Part shown: positions 47,412 through 59,400 of the stretch, piece by piece
How positions within the stretch are numbered: the stretch's first letter is position 1
Layout of the letters: each line of letters opens with the position of its first letter
Assembly: GCA_964247055.1 (NCBI GenBank)
Contig: OZ176050.1
Span: 13,330,001 to 13,394,000 of the forward strand
Origin: Paragordius varius
Taxonomy: Eukaryota > Nematomorpha
Reading direction: 5' to 3'
Length of the DNA stretch: 64,000 bases
Program-made: the position numbers and the translations under genes
Notes under the pieces: model-generated
The model's database searches: none
What the model was told of the DNA's origin: nothing
The model's input: the letters and a program-made list of their open reading frames with translations, nothing else

Positions 47412-50400
47412 TTATTTATGAAATATATTATAGGGAACGTAACAAGCCGAGGGCGCTATTGAAGTTTCTAACATTCCTGGGATCGCCACCAATTGATTTG
47501 TCTGTATATCCAAACATTCAATTTCTTTAAGTTCGAGATTGCTGAGTGAGCTAACGCCTCCAATTACAAAAATTTTGGAATCTGAATTTTGGATAAATAT
47601 TTTGTAAATGGCATATAAATGGCATATGGGAGCTTTATGTGTGAACTATTATTTTTGGAAACAATAATAAAGCTTAGCTTATATTTATGGATACTACTAT
47701 AAAAATCTATATATTTATAAAAATGGAAAATGCTGGCTTTGGGATCTGATACCGGAAAACCGGTAGACCCATTCAAATCCAAATATCGAAAAAATATAAT
47801 CATTAATGAATGCCCCGACAATAGCTTCGTCTTTTTTTGAAATAGGCCCCCAGTTCGGGCCCACCCCGTATGAAAAACGGTTTTTTTTTGAAAACAGAAG
47901 TCCACAAAAATCGTGTCTTTGAGACAATTTTCCGGAGAACGTGTTGGACCATTCAATTTCAAATATGATTATTGTTTACTTATTTTCGATTGCGCCGAAC
48001 ATAGCCGAGCCACTTTTTTGATTTAGGCCCTCTTTTTACCCGCTCCCCCCGTAAAATGCCACCTTTTTCAAAAAACAAAGTCCACAAAAATAATTTTTTA
48101 AATCTATTTTTCGCCAAAGTAAACAATATATTAGTATGAATATACCGTTTTGGAATTCCTATGATATCATAGCTATTAAATAATGTTCCAAAATAATTCA
48201 CATATATTGTCCCTTTTTTTCAAATAGGGATGCGTAGCAGCACGAGATTTACGCTAGTACTTTATAAAATATTACACGTTGTTTGAATAAATACTTATTA
48301 TTTAACACTTTGATTCAAATTGGGACATCTTAATACCCCAGAATAAATTTAATTTAATTATAAAAATTACTGAAAATGATCCCCATTTAAATTCATGCTT
48401 CTGTCATAAAAATTATATAAATAAACCAAATTTTCTAAATAAAATTTTGTTTTGAAAAAATGTACCATGTCAAACTACTTCGACGCCATTTTTATTTTAC
48501 AAAATTTTTGCAAAATATTGTGTTATATATGATTTAAAATAAAATCAAAGATTATTAAATTGCATCTAACATTGATAGAAATAGAAAAAGTGGTTTATTT
48601 TGTATTATTTTTCAATTTAACCAATGCACACATGTTACGTTGATTAAATTTTTATCTTTAGGTTTACCTTAAAATAATTATTATCAAGTTTTTGAATAAA
48701 TTTTTTTATAGGTTTATTAATGTTATATCAAAATTTGTCATGATTTCAGTTCCTTCTATATTTTTAAAGTATTTAATTTTAAACAGGCCTGAAGTATCCA
48801 ACAACCCCGATTTAAATCGAAGGACTAAAATGAATGTTTTGAAGTGTTAAAATGGGACATATATTATTAAATTGCCCCTAACAAAAAAAGGACAAATAGT
48901 AATGAATAAAAATAAGCTGTCGTACGAAGCTATTATACCTTTTTTGACCAATGTACATTTTAGTTTAGATAAAAGATCTGATCTGATATAAGTTTGAAAA
49001 AATAAACCATAAGTTATCATTCCAAAGCGGTGTCTTGGAATTTTTAAGCTATTAACATAGCTCCATGTATCCGTATCCTCATTGTAAACATCTATGGCTG
49101 GCATGCTCGTAATATTATAGGTATTCTGAGCTGACCCTAAAAATAAAAATAAAATAATTAATTGATTTTTGTTTGAAAGCTTTACACACCATGCTTTTAA
49201 TGCATTTTACTTTTGAAAATATTTATATTTCTCATTGACACGTGTAATTAAATAATATGTTAAACAAATGTTACCATCACTGTTATTAGTAAAAAGGGTC
49301 GCACCACCGCAAATATATAATTTGCCCAAAGCCACTCCGCTCGAAGCATGACATCTGGGAAAGCGTAAATGCTTGCGTTTACACCACCTATTTAATGCAA
49401 CAAAATGTGTATAAATAACGTTATCGAACTATTTTATATCCTGTTTATTCATTAATGAGAAAAAAGTTATAATATTATTTCAACATCTTTTTGCTTTTAG
49501 ATATAGCGTATAGGAAAGAATTGACATAAACTCTTAATTCACTTGCTTGCTTACCAGATGTAGTCACAGATGTTTCTTAGAAGACACCTAATTTTGAAGA
49601 GAAATCATTTATTTTTAAAATATTGTCCATCGCCTTCCACACATTTTGCCCATTTCACACGTAATATATGGAATGCCGTTCAGAAAAACTGATTTTTTTT
49701 GCAGCAAACCATTCGTCAAGCCATTTTTAACGTCTTTTGATAAGTATTCATCTAGTGTGTGCTTATTGGGAAGGCGTAAGTCAGATGGCGTCAGGTTAGG
49801 AGACTACAGCGTATGCTATAGAATTTTCTATTTAAGCGATTATAAGGTGTCATTAAATTAGTATGAGACAGATCAAGTCATGCAGCAAAATTATTTTGCC
49901 ATGTCTTCTCCATTTTGGTCGTTTTTCGATCAACGCATTGTGTAACTAAATCATTTGTTGGTGGAATTGTATATTAACTGTTTCACCGGGCTTCAAAAGT
50001 TCATAATACACATAAATGCTCTGGTCTCACCAGATACAGACGATTTGGATTTGGTGTTGTTGGATCGGCTTGACAAACAGAAACACCCCTTTGGATTTAC
50101 GAAATAAAGCCATTTCCGATAAATCGCCATAAAATGATGCAACAATGATTTTTGAGAGTTACTTTGGGATTTGGAACGTTTATTAAAATTGTTTTGGACA
50201 CATTTACCAAGTTTATTGATCTTTGTCATTGCACGTACCCGTCTACTGGTTGTTTTTTGCAATATATCTAATAGTTCTGCCAATGGCCGTTAAACAGTTA
50301 GGTTATCATCCTTTAACTCTTGTCGCAGTTGTGTTGTCCAGAGAGATGACACTCTTTCACATTAAAATTGCAACTTAACCATAATATGTTTTAATCAATG

Positions 50401-52830
50401 ATGTATACACCATATGTTTCTACCAGCAAACGATGACTTTCAACATCTCATTTCTTCTTATTTAAAAAGGCAATGCAATGTTCTTCAAGCACAAACGACA
50501 AGTTTACTGATAAAAAAACGCTAGTTTTTTGCGGACTCAACGTGTGTGTATTTGTCGTTTGAATGTGAGTGAACAATATGGCGTCAGTTTCAAATCGATT
50601 ATATGCCTACTTTACATGACTTTTTTTCTAAGTTAATCCAGTTATGACTTATGACTACACCTGGTAAAGTGCATATTATATATTTATTTAAATTTTTGAT
50701 GGTAATATAGACTTAATTTTTAACCCTGATATATTGGTGTTGTTTATAACGTTAAAGCTTTCAACCGTATCCACAATAGGATATTTGGAATTATGTTCAA
50801 AACCACCCATAACCCAAATACTCTCATTATATAGGCAAGCAGTTGCAGCTAATCTTGCAGAACTTAAGGAAGACATACGGCTGTACGCATCTATTTTTGT
50901 ATCTAATCTTGTCACTGTACTCAAATGACTATTTGAAATATATAAATAAATATATGTGTATCTGAAACATTTCAAATAAAAACAAATGGATTTAGTCTTA
51001 ACTTGTGTCGCTATGATTTTCTTAACTTTGTAAGCAAATGGCAAAAAAGTAAGGAAATATTTAGTTCAATATGGCAATGTATAACAACCCTTAATTCTTG
51101 TTCAGAAAAATAAAATTGATAAATGATTAGATTTTAAGCCTAAAGGAAATTTAGTCGTAACCATAAAATTTAAACCCTACCAAAGGCTAAATGGATTTAC
51201 ATCATTGATCAATGTATAATGGAATACTTGCTGTAAAAATATCCTGAAAATCATAGAAATTTTTTTTTACACACATTAAGAAGAATTAGTTACACAATTA
51301 TTTAAATCTATCAAAGGGAATATATGAAAATTACGAAGCTAAACCAAATTATAAATAATTTAATACTCTAGGTTTCAATAAATACTTTCCGTCAGCGTCT
51401 TGTCCGCCTAGAATGTATATATCGCTTCCAGAAACGGCCAATGAGTGATAAATACAAGCAATTGGCATATCTTTACCAATAATCCAACGCCCATCCTTTG
51501 TATACTTATAAATTTTGCATGTTGGGATCGGTTTATATTTCCCAGGTTTCAATTTGACTTCGCTATATTCAAATCCACCTATATTATAATACATATGGTA
51601 CTCATATATAAACAGACATTGCAAAATAAATGGTTGGTAATCGATACTAATGCAGTTCACTATCGGTAGAAAATATATTTTTTTCAAATATACCAGGTGT
51701 AGTATATGCCTTTACCGGTTTTTTTTAAAAAATACCAATTTTAATGGGAACTTTATTATTTTATTTCAAAATATTGTCCCTCGGCTTCTAAACATTTTGC
51801 TTATCTCTCAAGTAAATGCATGCCATGCCAGAAGAACTACGATTTGCGGCATCATCTAGCCATTTCCAACCTTTTTTAAATTATTGACGTGCTACTCTGA
51901 GAGCAGTTGTTCCATTCATGCCAGAGGTACAACTAACACCAGGTCAGGAGAGTAGGGCGGATGCGGAAGAATTTCCCATCGAACTGATTTTAAGGTCTCT
52001 TTCCCTGGTTTGTTATATGAGACGGTGATTATCATGTAGCAAAATCATTTTTCCATATCTCCTGGACTATTCAGATAGTTTATTATTCCATGTTCTAAAA
52101 ATTATTTGTGGATGATAGCGTAATAGAGCGGTTTCACGGGGCTTCTAATTACACAAAACTGCTTTAGCACATAGGGCAGCCTTAGATAAACCGGATTGGA
52201 ACATTAAAAGCCACGATTTTGGATTTAAAAAAACATTTATCCTCCCCGGTAAAGATTCGATACAAAATCTCTGGTGACTTAGAAACAGGTTTCACAATTC
52301 ACTTTTCGATTTAACCACGAATTGCGTACAATCCATTTACCAAGTTTATTTGTCTTTCCTTTTCGCAGACGTCTACTGATTGTTTAGTTTTAGCGACATC
52401 AAATACATCTGCCAATAGCCGTAAATTTGTGTTGAGTGATCATTCAATAATTATTGCACTTTATCGTCCACGCATTTTTGTGGCAGAGCGCATCTTTCAC
52501 ATTGATATTACAACTTTTAAACATTGAAACTATGTTTCACACGTTTTAATCATTGAGCATATTCACCAGTGTTTCTACTTAAAAATGATTTACAGTATGG
52601 AATAAGAAATGTGTGTATTAGATGTTTTCCATACATTGACATGATTACTGAATGATAAAAATAAGAAGCTAGTCTTTAGGCGAGCTCAACTTGTTTGTTT
52701 GTAGTTTAATGACCTATGAACAAAATGGGGTGTCTAGATCCGCGTACTTTTCGCTAATGTCTTCTCTTAGTTAAACCGGTAATGATTTATGATTAACCTG
52801 GTATTTATATATAACTTTTACTGGTATTTA

Positions 52831-52871
<41 letters not shown>

Positions 52872-55350
52872 TTTAACAAAATACTAATACAATTCATATT
52901 GCGAAAAAATATTGCCTATAACGTAAAGGGATTCTCCGGCAAACGCAATTTGATGCATGCTACTGCTTCAATTTTCGACCATTTCATATGTCTAAGGTCC
53001 AGGATTTGTAGCAAAGAAGGATTCGATCTTCCTTTACATCCACTTAATGTTACACATATTGGATTATTCGCTATATTAACATCGGATGAAACAGATTTTA
53101 TACTAATATTGTTACTACTTTCCTGCATAAATGAATCTAAATATTGATCCAATTCATCAATAGATTCTAATTCTAATATTTTTGTAGATTTGATGGACAT
53201 TGGGAATTTGTCAAACTATTGGTGTTGAATTAAAAATCATATATTATAAATATATATATATATATATATATTAAACAGGTTAGATATGGTGCTTGGAAGT
53301 TAACTTTATGAAAAGTAAATATAATTCGTCTGTATCGAAAAATGGTAATATATTAAGATAAAAATGGAGGCATACATTATCTATGTTTTAACCTGAAATC
53401 TGACAGACTCCTTGTTAGCCAAATACTTCCTGGGGTCAATAATATGGTTTTTTTGCATGCCTTTTAAAACTTTGGGCGACAGATTTAATTTATGTAAGTT
53501 ACTGACTAATATCCTATTCATTATAAATATTCATTTAATATACTGTTAAATTGACATAAATTTATTAAGACATCCAAAATATATAGGAAATTCTATTAAA
53601 AAATTAGTTTCTGGTATATTTGTATCGGGATAGTGATAAATATATTTAAGAATTCCATGCCTTTATGATAGCATTTTACCGCAATATCTACTCAAAACTT
53701 ATATGAGCATTTGTGTAAAAATTCTGTTTCACCTTTTTTGAAATGAGATTACATATGAGCATAAACCATATTCTATCATAAAAGGTGCATTTTTTAAATA
53801 AAGTTATGAATTTTTGTTAATTATTATGAATTTAAAATCTTAGGAGCAGAACCGATTTTAAATGCCTTCATATTTTCAATATGAAAAGTAAAATATTTCA
53901 ACAACACGGTTCTTGGATCTTAATCGAATTTTAGCTCTTAACATTTGCCTTAATTAATGGAATATATATTTTGATCATTTTTACATGTGTTTCCACTTAA
54001 TTTATAATAAAGAAGCGCAAAAAGGAATTTATGTGGCTAGTATAAAAACGTGCCTCTATATATATATATATATATTTAACTAGTTTATAACACATTTATT
54101 ATAATTTTTTACAACAATGTTAGCTTTTAGAAACCCAAAAATAAAACAACATAGGAATGAGCTTCATATTTTTATAATAATTTTGAAATCGTTTAAATTA
54201 TGGACGAAATAGGTATTTTACTCTTGCCCATGCCATCACGATTTCTAGAAACATATTTAAGATCTCAAATATATAATCAATACAAATATTACCAATTGGC
54301 TGTAAGACGCATATTTTCAGGGATTGGTAAATATTTTTGATTGCTTTCCTGAGAACAATATATTAAATCGTCTGTCTGCTGAAACTGCAATAATCTATTA
54401 TTAGCAGCCAATTCTTTGAAACCATCAGACAAATTTTTATCACTAACAGTTGTTTCACATATAATTCTACTTTCTCTCAGGATATGTTTCATTTTGCACC
54501 AAAACAATAGGATATCATATAGTTCTCGTTCATCCAAACATTCAATTTCATCGCTACAACTTAACGCCAAAACTAAATCATAATCCAATTTAATATATAC
54601 AGATGGATATCTTAAAATACACGATTTTAGTTTACGGACAAGAATGTCTTTAATTGAATGTTGAAGCTTTATAAATCCATGTGAAGTAGTTAATTTCCAA
54701 TATTCCATTAATATTGAATAAATGTAATTCTTTCGTAGCAAATTATTATCTTTGTTAAAATCTGAAAACAGTTGTTTTATAAATTTCTCGGAATTTAGAT
54801 GTTCACTTAAAGGATCCAATAATGTTTTCAATTCAAATGTGATGGCAGTATCAAATAATTTTGGTATTGAAATAAGCTCTATTAAATTTAAATCAATACC
54901 CTTCCCGGTATTTATATGGTAAAAGATGAGTCTCATAATTTGTGGGTCTATCATTAAATGTGTAAAATCTAATTCTTTTACCATTATTGGCGACAAATTT
55001 TTCGATACAAGCAGCCATTCGAAGAACGGACTACTCCGTATTAAGCATTCTTTCTTTACTTCAAATTGACATTGATAAGATTTCACGATTACGATTTCTT
55101 TGGATGATGTTGGAGAAGACTTTTGAAAAGCGTCCATTTTTTCTAAATCTCCAAACGGGGATATTAGGACTTCTGGAGTTTTCGATATTTGGGATTCGTT
55201 TACATCCCTATCTGGGTTTATTAATTCTACATTTTCCTTTAAGATACCGGGGCTGAAAGATCTTAATTCTGTGTATCGTCTCTGCAAATTCCTTAGTATC
55301 AATCTTAGCTCCTCGTCATCATTATCGCTGTTCGATTCATTTATACTCAT
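47412..55350 (-). CDS. BTB-BACK-kelch (KLHL-like) protein, one frameshift
   Basis: Eight minus-strand exons: 55350-54293, 53513-53393, 53215-52916, 51578-51386, 50919-50725, 49387-49275, 49136-49008, 47581-47412; about 759 residues. Exon 1 encodes an acidic N-terminus, a divergent BTB fold (~86-190, QCQFEVKKECLIRSSPFFEW) and the BACK domain (LALSCSDEIECLDERELYD). Exons 3-8 encode about six kelch blades: SLYVIGG|FEYS, DIYILGGQDADG, SIWVMGGFEHNS, KLYICGGATL, KIFVIGGVSSL. Such proteins usually serve as substrate adaptors of CUL3 ubiquitin ligases. In exon 3 the frame shifts by one missing base between about 52940 and 52975 (MKWSKIEA, then HQIAFAGESLYVIG in another frame), so it is a recent pseudogene, an allele, or a sequence error. 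Intron 3 appears to start with GC (ATAG|GCAATA). Mariner, Helitron and MITE copies sit in introns. Confidence 0.85.
47706..48118 (+). mobile_element. Helitron 5' fragment (kelch intron 7)
   Basis: Starts with TCTATATATTTATAAAAATG after an A, as in 42869-44114, and follows that copy for about 410 bp at high similarity (GAAAATGCTGGCTTTG, GACAATTTTCCGGA, CGATTGCGCCGAAC). It then breaks off without a CTRR end. Confidence 0.75.
48302..48850. repeat. TTAA-flanked MITE family 3 (kelch intron 7)
   Basis: Starts TTAACACTTTGATTCAAATT and ends with GATTTAAATCGAAGGACT, then GAAGTGTTAA. 549 bp, non-coding, same order of blocks as 36036-36573. Confidence 0.78.
49554..50664 (-). mobile_element. Mariner element, decayed, copy A (kelch intron 5)
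   Basis: 1111 bp between TA dinucleotides; right terminus on the minus strand CCAGGTGTAGTCATAAGTCA, left terminus CCAGATGTAGTCAC. The minus strand retains mariner transposase stretches: KINKLGKCV near the start, LLHHFMAIYRKWLYFVNPK, PGETVN, NALIEKRPKW, HGKIILLHD, KWLDEWFAAK and YITCEMGK. Stops and shifts are frequent; inactive. Confidence 0.88.
51693..52801 (-). mobile_element. Mariner element, decayed, copy B (kelch intron 3)
   Basis: 1109 bp between TA dinucleotides with termini CCAGGTGTAGTA and the inverse of CCAGGTTAATCATAAATCAT. Similar to copy A in size and layout but with more lesions. The minus strand retains remnants such as the LHD region and the late KWLDD-like block. Confidence 0.8.
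52827..52869. repeat. (AT)n microsatellite
   Basis: About 20 AT units directly next to the mariner right end and the presumed GC donor of kelch intron 3. Confidence 0.85.
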
Positions 55351-56435
55351 AATAAATAATGCAAATTAAACAGTCATTTATGCACAAGTAAAAATGATAG
55401 GAATTTAACTGATTGTTTAAATACTTTAAGTATCAAAATTTTCACATTACGTTGGGTAATATTATCATCATAAAAACATTTTTGATCGTAAGTCAATATT
55501 CATAGCATTGAATCGATTTTTAGAATAAGTTAATCGTATTAAGACCGTTTTTGATTTTTTTCATTAATTAATGTATAAGTTAAAAAATTGATTAAAATAT
55601 GTTTTATCTTATGACTTCAATACCTTTTAAGAGTTTCAGCTACACAGAGCTACTATAATATTAGTATCGAGATAATTATCATACCAAATTTAATAATTTT
55701 AAATGCATTGTTCAAAAAATTCCCCAAATACATTTTAAACAAACAGCTGATTTTAACCATATTTACGAATTTCATCGCAACAACATGTGAGCAAAAGCAC
55801 TTTATATTTAACCTTAATATCTTCTTTTAATTTGTTATGTTTTAGGCAATTCAATATCAAAAGATATAATTATTGTGCTAAAAGAGCGGAGAATTTATTT
55901 CACAATTTATCATTGTAAAAATAGTAAATTAGCCTCTAGGACCGGTAACCTCGCCACAAATGGCTTTGCGTGCAGCATTTTCGTCTGATAAAATCCAGTG
56001 GACCGCATCTGAAATAATGAATGGGTAAATATTATACTGGATTTCAAGCATAAGTCTAAATTTACCAGTTCACCAATTTTGGCTTACTGCCAAAAATTAA
56101 AAAGTTGGATTATTCCGATTCGTCTAAGCATTTTCAATTTAAGTGAGAATTTGTTGAATATGGAAGATTTTCTGCTAGATATAAATACATAATATATATA
56201 TATATATATATATATTTCAAAAACAAAATAGCAAATTTATTTTAATTATCTCCAAATAGTACTAAGTAAATATAATTTAAATTTTATAAATTATGTGTAC
56301 TTACAATTTTAAAATTTATATTTAATGTGTTAGTTAATAAGTTAAATTTGATTGTTATAAGATTATTCAGCCTTATTATATAACAACAATCGCAAATTTA
56401 TATACGATATTCTAAAAATTCACAAAAATAAAAAA
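55351..56435. other. Divergent intergenic region, kelch / repeat-protein genes
   Basis: The two genes point away from each other across 1085 bp. Around 55935-56030 a sequence (CCGGTAACCTCGCCACAAAT and on) recalls hAT-like debris at 41.6 kb. A (TA)n run lies near 56193-56214. No exon seen. Confidence 0.45.
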
Positions 56436-59400
56436 ATGTTTATTAACTCTTCCACTTTGTTTAACAAATCATCCATTCATAAATTTAAGGCAAAACCACC
56501 TATTGAAAACTACTTTCCACTAATTCCTAATAAGTACACGAAATCATTGAAGTTGAAGGATTATACAAATATAGCAACTCAAATATTTAAGGAGGCGACC
56601 CTTAAAGCTAACAGTCATTTGAAAAGACAATCTGTGAAACCATTAGAGTTGAAGGATTACACAAATATTATAGCAAGTCAGATCTTAAAGGACGCTAAAC
56701 TTAAAGCTGATGATCATATGAAAAGTCAGTTACCGAAACCACTAAAGCTGATGGATTATACAAATATCATAGCAACTCAAATATTGAATGAGGCGGCCCT
56801 TAAAGCTGATAATCATTTGAAAAGACAATCTGGTAAACCATTAGAGTTGAAGGATTATATAAATATTATAGCGACTCAAATATTGATGAAGGCTAAACTT
56901 AAAGCTGATAGTAATTTGAAAGGTCAAGCTGCAAAACTACCATTGAAGTTGAATGATTATACAAATATCATAGCAACTCAAATATTGACGGAGGCCAAAT
57001 TTAAAGCTGAAAGTAATTTGAAAAGTCAATCTGCGAAATCAGCATTGAAGTTGAATTATACAAATATCGCAACTCAAATACTAAAAGAGGCCAAACGTAA
57101 GACTGTTAGTTTGACATGCCAATCTGCGAAACCACTAAAGCTAAAGGATTATTTAAATATCATAGCAACCCAAATATTAAAGGATGCCAAACTTAAAGCT
57201 CATAGTCATTTCAAAAGTCGATCCGGCAGAGGTCCAGTGATTGCAAAACCATTGAGGCTGAAGCATTATATAAACATAATCGCAAATCAAATATTAAAAG
57301 AGGCAATGGCTTCTGCCCATATACAAAAGCAAAATAATTTTGATAAAAGTTTGAATATATCTAAATCGAATAATACTTCCGATGATAATTGTGATAGCAC
57401 AATTCTCCTCAACCCCAAATTAAAGCCAAAAAAGAAAGTTAGATGGATAGATGAAATAAAACTCAATGAGAGTCAATTGGAAAACTTGAATGCTTTTCCT
57501 TCATCCCCTTCTCTTTATCAATCTCTCCATAGCAAAGTGCTTTCAAACACACAAAAACAGTATAAAACTCTGAATGGATGTATATTGGAACAAAAATATG
57601 ATGAGTTAAAGGCGGAAATCCTGCAGATATCTGGTAAAATTTAATATTGTTAATTAAAATAAGATTATTATATGCTTAAGTAAAATTTAATTAAATAGTT
57701 ATACTTTATTTATAGAATGTTAATAAATATGCGCACTATTTCACGTAGCATTATTAAGTCAATAAATTAACAGTTTTGAACCGAAACCATTGGTATGTTT
57801 AATAACTTAATTGTTTTTGTTAACTTAACTCAATTGATCTTATATTAGTTACCTTATGAAAATATAATATTATCCTTCTCTCTTACCTTTGTGCATAATA
57901 CTTAAGGTGATCAGATTTTTTGAAGGAAAAAGCGGGACAAATCTGAGGGGGGGGGGTCATTGGTGGGTACAACCAAAAATTTTTATACAAAAAATTTATT
58001 GTAATATTTATTTATTTTTAACACAAATACATTATAACTCTAAAAAAATTTGTACCTTACAGGTTGTTTGTACCTTATTCAATAAATTTACATGTGCACG
58101 AACAAAGGGTGAAATAATATTTTAGAATAAAGACGGAATCATCACAAAGTGCGCTGGGTGATGCAAGATGCGGCGCAAAAAATATTTTTAACAATTTAGC
58201 GAATAATTTTAATCAAAACATTATTGGCAGATACACAACGCTATTCAAACAGCTACTGATTTGTTACCCCTGGATGTGGAAAATATAGATGTTAAAATGC
58301 TTGGATATTGCAGAACTGTTGGTTAACTCTTTTGCCAGCAATTGAAATATTTATAAAAATGTGATCTCCTAGAATCCTAATTTTTATCACAGGACAAAAG
58401 TCAAAATTCCTAATCAAAAAAGGTTAGAAAATAATTTTATACCATTACTTAATCGCAATATCATAAAGCATCCAGAAAAACAAGGCTCATTGAATAGCCA
58501 GAATATAAAAATGTTTTATACAAACAGAAACGATTATTTGGAAGACAAAACGGTGCACAATGACACTTTTTAATGAAGTCTCATTATTATATAAATAAAT
58601 TGAATGAAAGCTTAAATTATAAACAACAGAAAAAAATACGTAGGATAGGTTAAAATAATCATTTTTAAAAAAATTATGTTCCATACAATAATATTTTAAT
58701 TGTAGAATTTGCATTATCTTTACCTGAACCACTGCTATTGAACGCGTTTTTCCACAGTAAATTAAGTAAGGACAAGGAATCAAATTTAAATGTTGAATAA
58801 ATGCCATTTTAATTTGACAAATTATGACTTATACAATATTTTAAGTAATTTTGTTTATATTTTAACATAAAAACTTTAAAGAAAATATTTTATTCTTTGG
58901 TATATTTTTGGTTTAAGTGAATGCGTTTTAGCAGATTATCATCATTTTTTAAAATATTGTAGAAGTCTTCACAAGAATTTGTCAAATTATATTTGACAGA
59001 TAAAACGGCCTTCAAAGTTTCAACATTTACATTTGATTTTTCCGATGTCCACACCTGATTTACTTTGGAAAAAACGCGCTCAGTAGCAGGGTTGGTTCTA
59101 GGTAAAGATAGTGCGAATTCCACAATTTTTAAAATATTATTGTATGTAATATTGTTGGCTTCAAAATGATGAAATATTTCCAACCATTTCTTTTCTACTG
59201 TATATTTTTCTTTTGTCCATAATTTAAGTTTTTCATTATTAATATATCTTTTAACTAAAGATACTTCAGAAAAAAGATCATTTTCTGAAAGATCAATTTT
59301 TAAGAATTTTTGGGACCAGATATAATCAAATGATTTTTGAACATCGCACCAATTAAATTCTGATTTTAATGTTATCCAATGAAAATGATAAAGTTCATTG

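Noticed and set aside
49388-52915. Kelch introns 3 and 5 have equal length (1337 bp), suggesting segmental duplication
   Set aside because: The mariners sit at different offsets and the flanks do not match; coincidence.
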